Of a stretch of 26,428 nt of DNA, positions 9,138 to 16,899 are shown one piece after another. The DNA is taken from the NCBI GenBank assembly GCA_929200515.1, contig CAKNAD010000007.1:1-26428 (forward strand), written 5' to 3'. Below the pieces are notes generated by a model, which saw only the letters and a program-made list of their open reading frames with translations, did no database searches and was not told the origin of the DNA. A program made the position numbers and the translations under genes. The DNA is from Candidatus Gorgonimonas leptogorgiae. Its GTDB lineage: Bacteria; Pseudomonadota; Gammaproteobacteria; Pseudomonadales; Endozoicomonadaceae. Each line of letters opens with the position of its first letter. Position 1 is the stretch's first letter.

Positions 9138-10223
9138 TTAATCTGAGGTTGGGTTTAGCCGTATTATAATACCTTGAAACGATCCTGCAAAGTTTCTGAT
9201 TATACTTGCTATAAACATATTATTTTTTTCATTATTAAATTCTTGTATTTCGTTCTCCCAGAAATCAGGCTCCATATAATTACTACCCATTAGAAGTGCT
9301 TTTGAAAGTGGGTTATTAACATCCATTATAGAAGATACATTGAATAAAAATTTTTTTAACTCTTGATGGTTAAACATCTTAATTCCACCACAAGAATGAT
9401 TGTTTTCTATTTTTTCATTGTCACAATAACATAATCCTCTTTTCATTAGTATAAGATCGAATTTTTCTGTAATGTTTTGTTCTAAAAAACTTTTGCTATT
9501 ATCCAACTTAATAACCTTAGCTTTAATATTAGAACTCTCTACTTTTATTGTTCTAGGCTTGCTACAATTTGAGATATCAGTAGCGGTAATGTTAATTTCT
9601 TTGGGGGTTAATATAAAATTTTTTACTAAATCACCAGCTGAAGTATGTACAAAACCTGGACTATTTGAAAGTGATATTATATTTTTGTATGGAAAAAACT
9701 GCATGTTGCTTTCTGGAATTGATTCTCCAGTAAACCACATGACATTAAGAAATTGTTTACATAAAGGATAATATTTGCTGACACGATTTCTAATATTTTT
9801 TATGTCTAATGAATCTATATTAGATAAATCTTTAATAGACTGTTCTATGAATTGTTCTTTTAGGGAATTAACACACCCAACAAGTTGTTCTTTTGTGTTA
9901 TAAAGTTTGCAAAGCTGTTCACCTTTAAAATCAAAAAATAAATGCTTTGTCTTAAACTCTACACCTGTTACTTGGCAAAAAATATTTCGTAGTAAATTAT
10001 ATGTGTCTTCTTCATCAGTATTATTCACTCTGTCTGATACTTTAGTTAGAGAATTAGCATCAAAATAGAGTGCTATCACATATTCGTTTAAGCTGGTTTT
10101 TCCTATTTTTATAACTAGCGGTTTCATGTTTTCATTGCTAGTAAAACGTTCAATTTGTTGTTCTAGTTTATGAATAGATGAATCATTCTGAGAGAATATT
10201 TTTGGTGCTATAGTTGAAATCAT
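9138..10223 (-). CDS. Hypothetical protein, possible class I methyltransferase fold
   Basis: 361 residues; I do not recognise the family. The C-terminal half has features suggesting a Rossmann methyltransferase. A glycine-containing segment SNSPGFVH near residue 185 may stand for motif I. A strand ending in an acidic residue (INITATDIS, near 212) resembles the SAM-ribose-binding strand. FDLILMKRGLCYCD near 255-268 resembles motif IV, and it is followed by CGGI. The canonical GxGxG loop is absent, so activity is uncertain. The N-terminal 170 residues are charged and mostly helical. No signal peptide or membrane segment is present. AAGG lies 11 bases before the ATG. It stands alone, divergent from the beta-barrel gene at 10695. 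A host-directed role is possible, but nothing here shows it. Confidence 0.45.
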   Translation of the reverse strand: MISTIAPKIFSQNDSSIHKLEQQIERFTSNENMKPLVIKIGKTSLNEYVIALYFDANSLTKVSDRVNNTDEEDTYNLLRNIFCQVTGVEFKTKHLFFDFKGEQLCKLYNTKEQLVGCVNSLKEQFIEQSIKDLSNIDSLDIKNIRNRVSKYYPLCKQFLNVMWFTGESIPESNMQFFPYKNIISLSNSPGFVHTSAGDLVKNFILTPKEINITATDISNCSKPRTIKVESSNIKAKVIKLDNSKSFLEQNITEKFDLILMKRGLCYCDNEKIENNHSCGGIKMFNHQELKKFLFNVSSIMDVNNPLSKALLMGSNYMEPDFWENEIQEFNNEKNNMFIASIIRNFAGSFQGIIIRLNPTSD

Positions 10224-10694
10224 TTTATGTTAAGCCTTTATTTTGTAATCGCTATATGGAATTTCCTTATAATAACATTTAATTATTTATAGGTTGCTAA
10301 CTAGTTGTTTATTTTAATTAATTCGCTTGGTAATATTCATTAGACGCATTAAGCGGAGAAAAGTTTTAATAGCAGATAAAATCATAGTTAATATTTTTTT
10401 GATTTAATTAATACTATGCACTTGCTACACTAACACTCAATACACAGTGTTAACTAAAAGCAGACAATCACTTGCTTAACTAGCCTGTTAACACATATAC
10501 ACAAGCATAAAATATTAGAAAATTTAGACAAAATAATTGCTCTTAATTATAAGGAGTAGCTGAAAAAATAAGCACATATTCTTTTACTTGAAAATGTATT
10601 TTGTATCAGAATGTTTATAAAAGTGCAACAAATTAAAATATAAACAACTATAATCGTTATATGGAATATTTTTAAGCTATTTAAGTATTGTGCT
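10224..10694. other. Divergent intergenic region with matched near-start repeats
   Basis: 471 AT-rich bases between two divergent genes. A 17-base segment, TAATCGyTATATGGAAT, occurs near both ends (10246-10262 and 10651-10667), one mismatch apart and in the same orientation, 20-30 bases outside each start codon. TATAAT at 10649-10654 overlaps the second copy. GTGTTAAC (10447-10454) and GTTAACAC (10487-10494) form an inverted repeat. Positions 10466-10478 share the AATCACTTGCTTA core of the dispersed repeat. No ORF is seen. Confidence 0.5.
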
Positions 10695-11876
10695 ATGTTA
10701 TCAAAAAATTCAAGTATTAATAGTAAAACTAATAAGATACTCTGTGCAACACAGTTATTAGTTATTATTTATATTTTGTGCTATTTGCCTAATATTAGCA
10801 TGGCAACCGATGATAGTAGCATTGAAAGAATTATAGAATCTAAGACACCTAATACAAGATACGCATTACGTAAGATATTAACAGATGTTTTTCCAGAAAA
10901 TTATATTTTTAATTACAATTTAATGAAAGAAATAATCATTTACTCATTAGATGCCCTAGAAACTAAATTATCAAGTGGTAAAAATACTGTAAACTCTCGA
11001 TCGAATAATCGTCAATCTACTGCCGTGCCTGTGTGGGGTAATATTTCTATTCATAAAAGCAACAGTATCCCCTATAAGTATTATCCACTATCATCTTCGT
11101 TGAGTACTATTGCCTCTATTGGTTTAGATCATAGTTTATTATTAAGTCATCGAATTGGATTAATGATGAATTATGCTATATCTACTACTAAAATATCAAA
11201 TACTGTATATGATCAGCACCTAGCTACTAAATTAAAAAGTGCAAAATCAATGAAACAAATGCACAATCATGGATTAACATTAACCTTATATTATCAATAC
11301 CAGAATACAAAAATTTCTGTAGACTGTAGTTTTTTAATGGGAGAACGACAGCAAAAAAGCAGTACCAAAATAGGCTGGTTACATACTGATTATAACTCAT
11401 GTTATACATCTAAATTATATAGTGCTAATGTAAGTCTGAATTATCCGTGCTTTATCAATAACATTTATTTAGACCTTATATTAAAAAATAATATTAATAT
11501 CTTTAAAAATCCAGATCTGTCTATTAAAGGTATTAGTACTATTAAACATTCAGAAATTAAACTATTTAAAACAGGCACAGGAATTAGAGTATCTTATAAC
11601 TTTAAAGCAATAACTAAATTTAATATTTATTCTTCTGCTATGTTTATTTATAATTATAGTTTTTATTTGGAAGGTAACTCTAAAATAGATATCATGTACC
11701 TAGGTAAAGACTTTTATATTAAAAATTATCTTTTAGAAAAACGTAGCTTTAATACTAATTTAGATATTATTATTAAAGCTAATAGCAACTTTAATGTAGG
11801 CTTAAACCTAACTTGGCTCAAAGAGAAGTATTCTAGCTCTTTAGGTGGCAGGTTATTATTATATTATTGTTTTTGA
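10695..11876 (+). CDS. Outer-membrane beta-barrel protein, autotransporter-barrel-like
   Basis: 393 residues. A signal peptide with an extended N-region (hydrophobic core about 21-33, probable cleavage after SMA before TDD near residue 37) is followed by a short 70-residue segment. From about residue 112 (PVWGNISI) to the end, the protein alternates polar and hydrophobic residues with many Tyr, Asn and Ser. It ends in YYCF, a C-terminal Phe as expected for BAM-assembled barrels. The WGN- opening and the size of about 280 residues fit an autotransporter translocator domain, as in rickettsial Sca proteins, but there is essentially no passenger domain. It is either a stand-alone barrel or what remains after passenger loss. 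No good ribosome-binding site is visible before the ATG. Identity beyond 'barrel' is inferred. Confidence 0.6.
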   Translation: MLSKNSSINSKTNKILCATQLLVIIYILCYLPNISMATDDSSIERIIESKTPNTRYALRKILTDVFPENYIFNYNLMKEIIIYSLDALETKLSSGKNTVNSRSNNRQSTAVPVWGNISIHKSNSIPYKYYPLSSSLSTIASIGLDHSLLLSHRIGLMMNYAISTTKISNTVYDQHLATKLKSAKSMKQMHNHGLTLTLYYQYQNTKISVDCSFLMGERQQKSSTKIGWLHTDYNSCYTSKLYSANVSLNYPCFINNIYLDLILKNNINIFKNPDLSIKGISTIKHSEIKLFKTGTGIRVSYNFKAITKFNIYSSAMFIYNYSFYLEGNSKIDIMYLGKDFYIKNYLLEKRSFNTNLDIIIKANSNFNVGLNLTWLKEKYSSSLGGRLLLYYCF

Positions 11877-11989
11877 TTAATATGGGTTTTGTGTTAAACA
11901 CATCTTACATTTGAAAAAATATCTATGCAAATTGAAGCTGTATGAATAAAATATTTTATTTATAATCTATTATTAGGGACAATCCGGCT

Positions 11990-13174
11990 ATGCAAAAATA
12001 TAGGCAAAAACTAGTAAATTTTTTAAAATTAATATCAGCTTTATTTATTATTAATTATATTTTCCTTCTTTGTGGTTGCGAACAAAAGACAACTAGTAGA
12101 GGAGATGTGGCTACTGAAGTAATAGTTTTTTCAGCATTTGCAAAAAAAGTAGTTACAAATTTTGATTTTATGGGACATACCGAACCTAGTAAAACTGTAA
12201 ATATAGTTTCTAGAATAACCGGAACTTTAATTAAAATAAATTTTAAAGAGGGTAACAAAGTTAAACAAGGCGATCTCTTGTTTGAAGTAGATCCCATATC
12301 ATACCAAATAGCTGTAAATCAAGCTAAAGCAGATCTATCTGGCAAGGTAGCGAATATGGTGTTATCAATAAAGGAATATGAGAGGGCTTTAGAGTTATAC
12401 AAAAGCGGGAGTTTAAGCCAGTCTAAACTTGATATCGCCGCCAAGCAAAAAGATTATACTAGCGCTCTTGTAGAGGCTGCTAGAGAAGAAGTAAAAAAAG
12501 CAGAAATTAATTTAGGATATACAAGAATAACAGCAGCTTTTAATGGCGTTGTAGGTGAATCAAAATATAGCGTTGGTAACTTATTGAGCCCAGAGTCTGG
12601 ATCTTTAGCAACCTTAGTAGATTCTGATACTATTCAGGTAAGATTTTATATTAAAGAAAAGCAGGTATTAAAGTTTTTAGAAACAAAAAATAGTGCTATA
12701 AAGTTAACAAAAGGTATAACCATAGATTTACTAGACCCAAACACAAATAAAATAGTACTAAAACAAGGTAAGTTAGTTTATTTGTCTCCTGTTGTCGATA
12801 AAATGTCAGCGATGCTAACAGCTAAAGCAGAGTTTGTAAATAATAATACTATAGTGCCAGGATTGTATGTAAAATTATTGATATCTAAAAAAGAAGAAGT
12901 ATCTAAAATTGTTGTGCCTAAGCACTGTGTATTAGATAGCCAACTAGGAAAATTTGTATGGGTAGTAAATTCTAATAACCAAGCCCAAAAGCGTTATATA
13001 AAAATTGCAAGTAATAAAAATAATTTTTCTACCGTACAAGAAGGCTTAGCTCCAAGAGATAAAGTTATTATAGAAGGAGTACAAAAAGTTTACCAAGATG
13101 CTTTAGTCTCTCCAGTTGAAGTAGAGATAGATCAAAATACTGCAACAATTATTTCTTCACCAACAAGGAAGTAG
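11990..13174 (+). CDS. RND efflux periplasmic adaptor (membrane fusion) lipoprotein
   Basis: 394 residues of the HlyD/AcrA adaptor family. Residues 14-28 are a hydrophobic signal ending in a lipobox LCGC, with lipidated Cys30 predicted. Next come the lipoyl half-motif (GTLIKINFKEGNKVKQGDLLFEVDP is split in two by the hairpin), a coiled-coil hairpin at about 105-170, the second lipoyl half INLGYTRITAAFNGVVG, a beta-barrel domain and a membrane-proximal domain. It would link the inner-membrane pump encoded just downstream to an outer-membrane channel. The pump gene starts 7 bases after this stop, with its AAGGA inside the 3' end of this gene, so the two form one operon. No TolC-like gene is present in the window. 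Substrate unknown. Confidence 0.9.
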   Translation: MQKYRQKLVNFLKLISALFIINYIFLLCGCEQKTTSRGDVATEVIVFSAFAKKVVTNFDFMGHTEPSKTVNIVSRITGTLIKINFKEGNKVKQGDLLFEVDPISYQIAVNQAKADLSGKVANMVLSIKEYERALELYKSGSLSQSKLDIAAKQKDYTSALVEAAREEVKKAEINLGYTRITAAFNGVVGESKYSVGNLLSPESGSLATLVDSDTIQVRFYIKEKQVLKFLETKNSAIKLTKGITIDLLDPNTNKIVLKQGKLVYLSPVVDKMSAMLTAKAEFVNNNTIVPGLYVKLLISKKEEVSKIVVPKHCVLDSQLGKFVWVVNSNNQAQKRYIKIASNKNNFSTVQEGLAPRDKVIIEGVQKVYQDALVSPVEVEIDQNTATIISSPTRK

Positions 13175-13181
13175 TAATACG

Positions 13182-16100
13182 ATGATGAAAGATTATTTTT
13201 TTATTAGAAGGATGAAGTTTTCCTTTGTTATTTCTATTATAATAACTTTAATAGGTTTTTTATCCTTGTTGTTGATGCCTGTAAATCGGTTGCCAGATAT
13301 AACCCCAACACAAATTATAGTAGATACCATGTACCCAGGAGCCAGTTCCGAGGTTGTTGAAAAAATGGTAACTAATATAATAGAAGAAAAAGTAAATGGT
13401 ATAGAAAATGTATTATTTATTCAGTCATCAAGTCTTAACGGAGGAGGCTGCCGTGTTACTATTACTTTCGGTCAAGAAGCAAATTCTGATTTAGCTTTAG
13501 TTGAAGTACAAAACAGAGTTGCGGAAGCACAACCATTCCTTCCTAATGAAGTGAGAAATATAGGGATATCAGTTCGCAAACGATCTACTAATATACTTTT
13601 AGGGATAAACCTAGCGTCAACTAATGCACAACATGATGATATCTATTTAACTAATTACGCTGATTTAAAATTAAAATCCGCTTTGAATAGAGTTAAGGGA
13701 GTAGGAGAAGCAGAAGTTTTTGGTAGTAAAAACTACAGTATGCGTATTTGGATGAATCCAGAAAAAATGTTTGCTTTAGGGATAACTGTTTCTGATGTTA
13801 TCTCAGCATTAAAACAGCAAAATGTTAGTGTCGCAGCCGGAGATGTCGGAAGCGGTCCAAATTCTGATAAGACACTTATTTATACAGTAAAATCTAGCGA
13901 ATTATTATCTAATGTGTCTGATTTTGAAACTATTATAATTAGAAGAAATCCAGATATGTCATTGATTTATTTGAAAGATATCGCAGAAATAAACCTCGGA
14001 TCTGAAAGCTATGCATCAGTAAGTAAAATTGATGGCAAGGCTACTAGCTTTATGATGATTTATGGTAATCCAGATGCTAACGCACTAGATGCCGCAAAAC
14101 GAGTAAAGGCGGAAATGGAATCTTTATCTCAAAGATTTCCTGATGGCATGGAATATGACATAAAGTTTGATACAACTACTTTTATTAAGGTCTCTTTATA
14201 CGAATTAATTAAAACAATAATAGAAGCAACCATATTAGTAATAGCCGTTGTTTTTTTATTTTTACAAAGCTGGCGAGCAACATTAGTTCCAATAATAGCA
14301 ATTCCTATTTCATTAATAGGTACTTTTGGTATTTTGCATTATATGGGGTTCTCAATAAATACTATTAGTTTGTTTGGCTTAGTGTTAGCGGTAGGGCTAG
14401 TAGTTGATGATGCTATTATTGTTATTGAAAATGTAGACAGGCTAATTACTAAAGAGAAGTTATCGCCATTAGAAGCAGCTAAAAAATCTATGGATCAAAT
14501 AACCTCTCCGGTAATTGCTACTACTTTAGTGTTACTTGCGGTTTTTATTCCTGTAAGCTTAATGCCAGGAATGGTAGGTGGAATTTATCGAGAGTTTGCT
14601 GTTACTATTTCAGCTGCATTATTGATATCCATGATTAACGCTTTAACTATGAGTCCAGTACTTTGTGCAATATTATTGCCTAAAACTGGTATAACGCATA
14701 TTTCTTGGCTAGTAAAATTTGATGCTCTGTTAGAGGCTACATCTAATAAATATATAGATTTATTACGCAAAGCTCTGCATAAATATTCTAGATTAATTAT
14801 GTTGTTGTTAGTGATAGTAGTTTTATCTGGATTTATTTATACTAAAAATCCTAAGGGTTTTATGCCTAGTGAAGATATGGGATTCTTTATAACAGAAATT
14901 CAACTACCAGATGCATCTTCCAATATAAAAACTGAACAATATTTAGAGCAAATTTATGCAAAATTTAAGCAGATTCCAAAAGTAGAATCGGTTATAACTT
15001 TATCTGGATTTGGATTTATAAGTGGCAAAGGCTATAATAAAGGCTCGATAATAACAGTATTAAAACATTGGGATCAGCGTAAAGAAGCAGAATTTTCTCA
15101 AGATGTGCTAATGAATATAGCTAGGCAGAAGCTCAATGAGATACCCGGAGTGCTTGGAGTGGTTTTTGGCTTTCCTACGGTTCCTGGTTTAGGTAATGCT
15201 GACGGCTTCAGTTTTGTGCTAAAAGACTCTGAATTGCAGCCTATACAAGCGTTAAGTGCAACTGCAAGAAGCTTTATTGGTTTAGCTAATCAACAACCAG
15301 AAATTGGCTATGCTTTTAGTGCTTGGTCTGCTAATGAGCCTCAGTATCAAATCAAAATAAATTATGAAAAAGCAAAAACTCTTGGTGTTCCTTTAGAGGA
15401 AATAAATGCTACTTTAAGGTCGCAGTTTGCCTCTTTATATGTAGATGATTTTAGTAAATTTGGTAAAACCTATAAAGTTATTATTCAAGCAGAATCTAAG
15501 TTTCGTGATGATGTAGACTCCCTAAATAATTTTTATGTTCGTAACTATTTAGGTAAAATGGTTCCTGTATCTGAAATCATCACTTTTTCTGAAGATATAG
15601 GTACTCAAGTTATTGAGCATTATAATCTTGATAGATCAGTTAATATTACTGGAGCAGCAGCCTTCGGTTATAGCTCAGGAGATGTAATCGCTGCAATGGA
15701 AAGGTTGGCAAAAAATTTGGGTGAAGGCTTTAATCATGAATGGTCAGGGCAATCGCTAGAAGAGATACTAACTAAGAATCTTAGTACTATTATTTTTCTT
15801 CTGTCGTTAATTTTTGCTTATTTATTTTTGGTTGCCCAATATGAAAGTTGGTCGCTACCTCTTGCGGTGCTATTAGTAATACCTTTTGCTTTCTTTGGTA
15901 CTATGGTAGGTATTTATTGCATAAAATTTATAATACCTAGTTTAGCAAATGATATTTATGCTCAAATTGGCATGCTACTGTTAATAGGGCTGTCAGCCAA
16001 AATGGCAATATTAATAATTGACTTTGCAATCCAGCAAAGAAAATTAGGCGTTGATATTTTTGATGCTACTATAAATGCTGCTAAAATGCGTTTTAGGGCT

Positions 16101-16304
16101 GTTATGATGACATCATTAGCATTAATAGCTGGTTTATTTCCATTAATTTTATCTTTTGGTGCTGGAGCTAATAGTCGAAGAATTATAGGCGTTACTGTTT
16201 GTAGCGGCATGTTTTTTGCCACCTTATTTGGTCTTATAATTATTCCAGCGGCTTTTTATATTGTAGAAAAAATTACAACTCGTAATAATAAATCAGTGGA
16301 CTAA
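13182..16304 (+). CDS. RND-family efflux pump, inner-membrane subunit
   Basis: 1040 residues, the normal length for AcrB/MexB-type transporters (1030-1050). TM1 is at about 10-30, a first large periplasmic loop follows, then a TM2-6 block, a second loop and a C-terminal TM block: 12 membrane helices. The proton-relay residues are intact: Asp409 and Asp410 in GLVVDDAIIVIEN, and Lys940 in GLSAKMAILIIDF. The YPGASSEVVE segment near residue 50 is typical of the hydrophobe/amphiphile group. It would export toxic compounds or lipids by proton antiport, with the adaptor encoded immediately upstream. AcrB-like versus MdtB/OqxB-like identity cannot be decided here. No regulator gene is adjacent. Confidence 0.95.
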   Translation: MMKDYFFIRRMKFSFVISIIITLIGFLSLLLMPVNRLPDITPTQIIVDTMYPGASSEVVEKMVTNIIEEKVNGIENVLFIQSSSLNGGGCRVTITFGQEANSDLALVEVQNRVAEAQPFLPNEVRNIGISVRKRSTNILLGINLASTNAQHDDIYLTNYADLKLKSALNRVKGVGEAEVFGSKNYSMRIWMNPEKMFALGITVSDVISALKQQNVSVAAGDVGSGPNSDKTLIYTVKSSELLSNVSDFETIIIRRNPDMSLIYLKDIAEINLGSESYASVSKIDGKATSFMMIYGNPDANALDAAKRVKAEMESLSQRFPDGMEYDIKFDTTTFIKVSLYELIKTIIEATILVIAVVFLFLQSWRATLVPIIAIPISLIGTFGILHYMGFSINTISLFGLVLAVGLVVDDAIIVIENVDRLITKEKLSPLEAAKKSMDQITSPVIATTLVLLAVFIPVSLMPGMVGGIYREFAVTISAALLISMINALTMSPVLCAILLPKTGITHISWLVKFDALLEATSNKYIDLLRKALHKYSRLIMLLLVIVVLSGFIYTKNPKGFMPSEDMGFFITEIQLPDASSNIKTEQYLEQIYAKFKQIPKVESVITLSGFGFISGKGYNKGSIITVLKHWDQRKEAEFSQDVLMNIARQKLNEIPGVLGVVFGFPTVPGLGNADGFSFVLKDSELQPIQALSATARSFIGLANQQPEIGYAFSAWSANEPQYQIKINYEKAKTLGVPLEEINATLRSQFASLYVDDFSKFGKTYKVIIQAESKFRDDVDSLNNFYVRNYLGKMVPVSEIITFSEDIGTQVIEHYNLDRSVNITGAAAFGYSSGDVIAAMERLAKNLGEGFNHEWSGQSLEEILTKNLSTIIFLLSLIFAYLFLVAQYESWSLPLAVLLVIPFAFFGTMVGIYCIKFIIPSLANDIYAQIGMLLLIGLSAKMAILIIDFAIQQRKLGVDIFDATINAAKMRFRAVMMTSLALIAGLFPLILSFGAGANSRRIIGVTVCSGMFFATLFGLIIIPAAFYIVEKITTRNNKSVD

Positions 16305-16349
16305 ACTTTATTACATTGACATATTTCCACTACTAACCGTAAACGGCAT

Positions 16350-16379
16350 GTAACGATGATTATTATTTTGCATCGTTAC
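16350..16379 (+). terminator. Possible terminator hairpin after the RND operon
   Basis: A perfect 9-bp inverted repeat, GTAACGATG (16350-16358) and CATCGTTAC (16371-16379), with a 12-base loop, followed by AATTTTAC. It lies 46 bases after the pump stop codon. The loop is long and the T-tract short, so it is a weak intrinsic terminator at best. It sits just before the AAAGGAG site of the broken ORF. Confidence 0.4.
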
Positions 16380-16405
16380 AATTTTACAAAGGAGCAATTC
16401 GTATT

Positions 16406-16815
16406 ATGGAAAAACCACAGGGGATACCACAGACACCAAGTACATAGCCTAAAATAGATTCTGATGAACAATAAGGAAGCAAAACCTACTTCTGGATCTT
16501 TAAGAGGCCGTACTATTAAAATCAGTAACAGCAACAATATAAAAAACTTGAATAGGGCAACTACGGGTAAAAGCTGAACTAAAACATACAATAAAATAGG
16601 GTAATGCAACACAAAATAAGCAAATGTTTGAAGGTAATAATGAGGGTTTTGTTAGGAATAAAAACATAAAATCTGAATTACAAAATGTAATACCGCAAGA
16701 CAAGGTCAAGCAAGAAAGTAAAAAATTTAATAAGACAACTCCAATGACAAATAAGTCTGTCACGGATAAATCTCCTGTGCCAACAGAGCTAGCTAGAAAC
16801 CCAAGAAGAGGGTAG
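16406..16815 (+). pseudogene. Remnant of a small Lys/Asn/Pro-rich protein gene
   Basis: A strong ribosome-binding site AAAGGAG (16389-16395) precedes ATG at 16406, which opens MEKPQGIPQTPST and then hits TAG. Peptide-like sequence continues as PKIDSDEQ, stops, then shifts frame from 16464 (MNNKEAKPTSGSLRGRTIKI, onward to a TGA). It shifts again to ELKHTIK, a TAG, GNATQNKQ, and the open segment 16624-16815 ending in PTELARNPRRG. Low-complexity composition (Lys, Asn, Gln, Ser, Pro) is the same in all three frames. The simplest reading is one gene of about 135 codons broken by two frameshifts and about three stops. I do not recognise the family. The alternative is that only the 63-residue 3' ORF is expressed. 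Confidence 0.5.
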
Positions 16816-16839
16816 CTTTCATAAACATACAGGTGGCAG

Positions 16840-16885
16840 TTGGAAATAAACTAAATTTCAACACTAAAATTTAGTTTATTTCCAA
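16840..16885. terminator. 19-bp perfect hairpin between convergent units
   Basis: Bases 16840-16858 and 16867-16885 are exact inverted copies (19 bp) around an 8-base loop. The hairpin begins 15 bases beyond the stop of the NEL ligase gene on the minus strand and 25 bases beyond the end of the broken ORF on the plus strand, so it could serve both. Neither arm is followed by a long T-run, so it may work as an mRNA-stabilising 3' structure rather than as a classical intrinsic terminator. Confidence 0.55.
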
Positions 16886-16899
16886 TATTCATATTAAGA

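Noticed and set aside
15962..16222. Minus-strand ORF inside the RND pump gene
   Set aside because: It is a shadow of a strongly supported gene with intact proton-relay residues. The same reasoning removes the other antisense ORFs over hemA, rng, the pump and the effectors.
16376..16763. Two minus-strand ORFs over the broken gene (Leu/Phe/Ser-rich)
   Set aside because: The composition is what the complement of Lys/Asn-rich DNA gives, there is no plausible start signal, and the plus strand has a good ribosome-binding site.
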